From NCBI RefSeq assembly GCF_016278775.1, contig NZ_JADQBF010000004.1, positions 1 through 64,000 of the forward strand: DNA of 64,000 nt, written 5' to 3'. This document shows positions 63,889 through 64,000 of this stretch, one piece after another. This DNA is from Demequina sp. (lineage in GTDB: Bacteria; Actinomycetota; Actinomycetes; Actinomycetales; Demequinaceae). The notes under the pieces are model-generated. The model saw only the letters and a program-made list of their open reading frames with translations. It did not search any database and was not told the DNA's origin. Numbering within the stretch: the stretch's first letter is position 1; every line of letters begins with the position of its first letter. The translations under genes were made by a program, and so were the position numbers.

Positions 63889-64000
63889 TTACGCGCCTGC
63901 CTCCTCGTCGAAGGCCTGCACACCGACGATCTCGACGAGTTGGTCCCAACTCACGCCGCCTTCTCGCACCACCCGCAGTGCGGTACCGCTGGCATCCACG
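63889..64000 (-). CDS. threonylcarbamoyl-AMP synthase (Sua5/YrdC), C-terminal end only
   Basis: Only the last 36 complete codons are in the window. VDASGTALRVVREGGVSWDQ followed by LVEIVGVQAFDEEAGA matches the end of Sua5/YrdC proteins, where a (V/I)D(A/x)(T/S)G...(R)I(V)R(E)G(A/G) segment closes the domain. The enzyme makes threonylcarbamoyl-AMP for t6A37 tRNA modification. The stop directly abuts the transferase ATG. This order, Sua5 then WecA-like then atp genes, is typical of Actinobacteria. The 5' part lies beyond the window. Confidence 0.8.
   Translation of the reverse strand, partial: VDASGTALRVVREGGVSWDQLVEIVGVQAFDEEAGA

Overview
The window reads as a stretch of chromosome from a high-GC actinobacterium. 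The order threonylcarbamoyl-AMP synthase, WecA-like transferase, AtpI-like protein, atpBEFHAGDC, nucS is typical of Actinobacteria, as are NucS itself, a GlgE-type glycogen pathway, a HAIR/HspR-type heat-shock operator, a Scy-like polarity coiled coil and many apparently leaderless genes (TANNNT followed 6-7 nt later by ATG). The mix of genes (CebR-like sugar operon, CBM2-tagged exported nuclease, heliorhodopsin) suits the Micrococcales, perhaps near Demequinaceae or Cellulomonadaceae. That placement is inference from gene content. No rRNA, tRNA, CRISPR array, prophage or insertion sequence was seen.

Layout. 1-7.6 kb: the 3' part of pgi, a P-loop kinase, a DHFR-like reductase, an aldo/keto reductase with a broken MerR regulator, a degraded stretch with a 52-bp repeat of the kinase-gene end, two orphan immunity-like genes (YxiG-like, barstar), threonine aldolase and a second aldo/keto reductase. 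7.6-13.3 kb: a thioredoxin-like DF protein, DeoD, three small membrane or lipoprotein genes, a heliorhodopsin tail-to-tail with a FrnE-type DsbA protein, an epoxide hydrolase and an OHCU decarboxylase. 13.4-16.9 kb: a four-gene operon of two ABC ATPase/permease pairs. 16.9-21.8 kb: an AtzH-amidase fusion, Hsp20 under a HAIR operator, a YtcJ-like amidohydrolase and a PAP2 membrane protein.

21.9-26.3 kb: a LacI-controlled sugar ABC importer (binding protein, two permeases, regulator) with two operators 21 bp apart. 26.6-28.4 kb: a PLDc_N protein and an ABC exporter pair. 28.4-30.8 kb: mnmA and a cysteine desulfurase, which together serve tRNA 2-thiolation. 30.8-37 kb: an SDR, a large secreted nuclease with a C-terminal CBM2, and etfBA. 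37-45.8 kb: glgX, galK, galE, glgE, glgB on the plus strand, covering galactose entry and alpha-glucan metabolism. 45.8-54.5 kb: a TPR/thioredoxin-like protein, two envelope proteins, the polarity coiled coil and its partner, two alpha/beta hydrolases, a small zinc-motif protein and a GH1 beta-glucosidase. 54.5-64 kb: nucS, the complete F1Fo ATP synthase operon, a WecA-like transferase and the end of a Sua5-type gene.

Points that stand out most: the heliorhodopsin and its neighbourhood; seven tyrosines spaced exactly 11 residues apart in the coiled-coil protein; the Lys/Ala/Thr-rich N-terminal tail on the ATP synthase beta subunit together with a minimal epsilon subunit; the nuclease-CBM2 fusion; and the decayed locus at 3.4-4.1 kb.
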